From positions 1 through 6,684 of the forward strand of contig CAMVBO010000100.1 of assembly GCA_947165745.1 (NCBI GenBank): DNA of 6,684 nt, written 5' to 3'. The notes below the pieces were generated by a model, which saw nothing but the letters and a program-made list of their open reading frames with translations, had not been told where the DNA came from and did not search any database. Within the stretch, counting starts at the first letter, position 1. Each line of letters begins with the position of its first letter. The stretch comes from an uncultured Clostridia bacterium (GTDB lineage: Bacteria > Bacillota_A > Clostridia > Christensenellales > Aristaeellaceae). Of this stretch, positions 5,716 through 6,684 are shown in pieces. The position numbers and the translations under genes are program-made.

Positions 5716-6633
5716 ATGCCGATCAAGATTCCAAACAGCCTGCCCGCCACCAGCGTGCTGGAGAGCGAGAACATATTTGTCATCACGGAGAGCCGGGCCA
5801 TCAGCCAGGACATTCGCCCGCTGCACATACTGATCCTGAACCTGATGCCCACGAAGATCGTCACCGAGACGCAGCTGGCCCGGGTGCTGGGCAACACGCC
5901 GCTGCAGGTGGAGCTGGAGCTGCTGCAGGTCAGCTCTCACGAGGCAAAGAACGTGTCCCAGAGCCACATGCTCTCGTTCTACAAGACCTTTGACCAGATC
6001 CGCGGTAACAAGTACGACGGCATGGTCATTACCGGCGCGCCCGTGGAGCAGATGCCCTTTGAACAGGTGGACTACTGGGACGAGCTCTGCCAGATCATGG
6101 AGTGGAGCAAAAACCACGTCCACAGCACCTTCCACATCTGCTGGGGCGCCCAGGCGGCGCTCTACTACCACTACGGCATCCGCAAGCTGCCGCTGGAAAA
6201 GAAGCTGTTTGGCGTGTTCCCGCACCGCGTGGAGCGCAAGAGCAACATCCTGCTCCGTGGCTTTGACGACGTGTTCATGGTGCCGCATTCCCGCCATACC
6301 ACCATCCTGCGCGAGGACGTGGAGGCCGTGCCGCAGCTGAAGATTCTGGCCTCCTCCGATGAGGCGGGCATCTATGCCATGGCCACCGATCAGGGCCGCC
6401 AGGTGTTCATCACCGGCCATTCCGAATACGACCCGGATACCCTGGAAAAGGAATATTTGAGGGATAAAAACGCAGGGCTTCCTATCGAGGTGCCGAAGAA
6501 TTACTATCCCGGCGACGACGATACCCAGCCGCCCGTGGACAGCTGGCGCGCCCATGCCAACCTGCTCTACAGCAACTGGCTGAACTACTTTGTCTACCAG
6601 AACACGCCCTATGACCTGAGCGAGATCAGGTGA
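5716..6633 (+). CDS. metA: Homoserine O-acyltransferase, predicted O-acetyltransferase (MetA type)
   Basis: A 305-residue cytoplasmic enzyme that acylates L-homoserine at the first committed step of methionine synthesis. The chain is collinear with MetA: N-terminal MPIKIP, LNLMPTK (41-47), nucleophile Cys142 in [10 protein letters not shown] (140-149), and His235 and Glu237 in ITGHSEYDP (232-240), forming the Cys-His-Glu set. Position 111 is Glu ([11 protein letters not shown], 106-116). In published work on MetA, Glu at this position favours acetyl-CoA and Gly favours succinyl-CoA, so the product is predicted to be O-acetylhomoserine despite the family name homoserine O-succinyltransferase. 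It has its own promoter, divergent from the cyclo-ligase. The link to the folate genes is indirect: methionine synthase uses 5-methyl-THF. No recognisable terminator lies in the 51 bases after the stop codon. Confidence 0.95.
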   Translation: MPIKIPNSLPATSVLESENIFVITESRAISQDIRPLHILILNLMPTKIVTETQLARVLGNTPLQVELELLQVSSHEAKNVSQSHMLSFYKTFDQIRGNKYDGMVITGAPVEQMPFEQVDYWDELCQIMEWSKNHVHSTFHICWGAQAALYYHYGIRKLPLEKKLFGVFPHRVERKSNILLRGFDDVFMVPHSRHTTILREDVEAVPQLKILASSDEAGIYAMATDQGRQVFITGHSEYDPDTLEKEYLRDKNAGLPIEVPKNYYPGDDDTQPPVDSWRAHANLLYSNWLNYFVYQNTPYDLSEIR

Positions 6634-6684
6634 GCGAAAAACCAAAAGCAATAAGCAGGGACTGCCTCAACGCTTGTTTGATGG

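Noticed and set aside
5674..6651. A 325-codon minus-strand open frame opposite metA.
   Set aside because: metA on the plus strand has its catalytic residues, ribosome binding site and promoter; the antisense product has no recognisable features.
6634..6684. A terminator after metA.
   Set aside because: Only a 4-bp stem (GCAG/CTGC) is visible, and no T-tract follows it before the window ends.

Overview
The window is a high-GC bacterial segment (by eye about 60% G+C) that is almost entirely coding. Strong AGGAGG-type ribosome binding sites, and the protein types (a YERGA-type FolD, a separate FchA, a DUF1576-like membrane protein, an acetyl-type MetA), point to a high-GC member of the Clostridia (Firmicutes), probably an anaerobe. 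This is inference from protein style; there is no rRNA or other phylogenetic marker to settle it. No mobile element, CRISPR array, tRNA or rRNA is visible.

Layout, left to right. The first 118 bases are the 3' end of a short-chain dehydrogenase/reductase gene. A strong sigma-70-type promoter (TTGACG, 17 bases, TATACT) then opens a co-directional run: fhs (formate-tetrahydrofolate ligase, of a divergent subtype), fchA (methenyl-THF cyclohydrolase), folD (methylene-THF dehydrogenase) and a polytopic membrane protein resembling DUF1576. A convergent gene on the minus strand, 5-formyl-THF cyclo-ligase, overlaps the end of the membrane-protein gene by 11 bases. A 123-base divergent intergenic region with two palindromes and a clear promoter separates it from metA, a homoserine O-acyltransferase on the plus strand.

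How the genes work together. Fhs charges THF with formate to give 10-formyl-THF. FchA interconverts 10-formyl-THF and 5,10-methenyl-THF, FolD interconverts methenyl- and methylene-THF, and the cyclo-ligase rescues 5-formyl-THF back to methenyl-THF. Together they form a folate one-carbon module, equivalent to the formate-to-methylene part of the Wood-Ljungdahl methyl branch. No methylene-THF reductase, CO dehydrogenase or formate dehydrogenase lies in the window, so acetogenesis cannot be claimed. MetA connects loosely, since methionine synthesis consumes methyl-THF.

The most interesting points are: (1) FolD has Ala where the family's catalytic lysine sits, and has lost the conserved active-site Gln, which would make it a dehydrogenase dependent on FchA for the cyclohydrolase step; (2) an internally duplicated membrane protein of unknown function follows this module and is a candidate transporter for a one-carbon or folate-related substrate; (3) Fhs has altered nucleotide/folate-site motifs; (4) nested inverted repeats sit on the fhs promoter.
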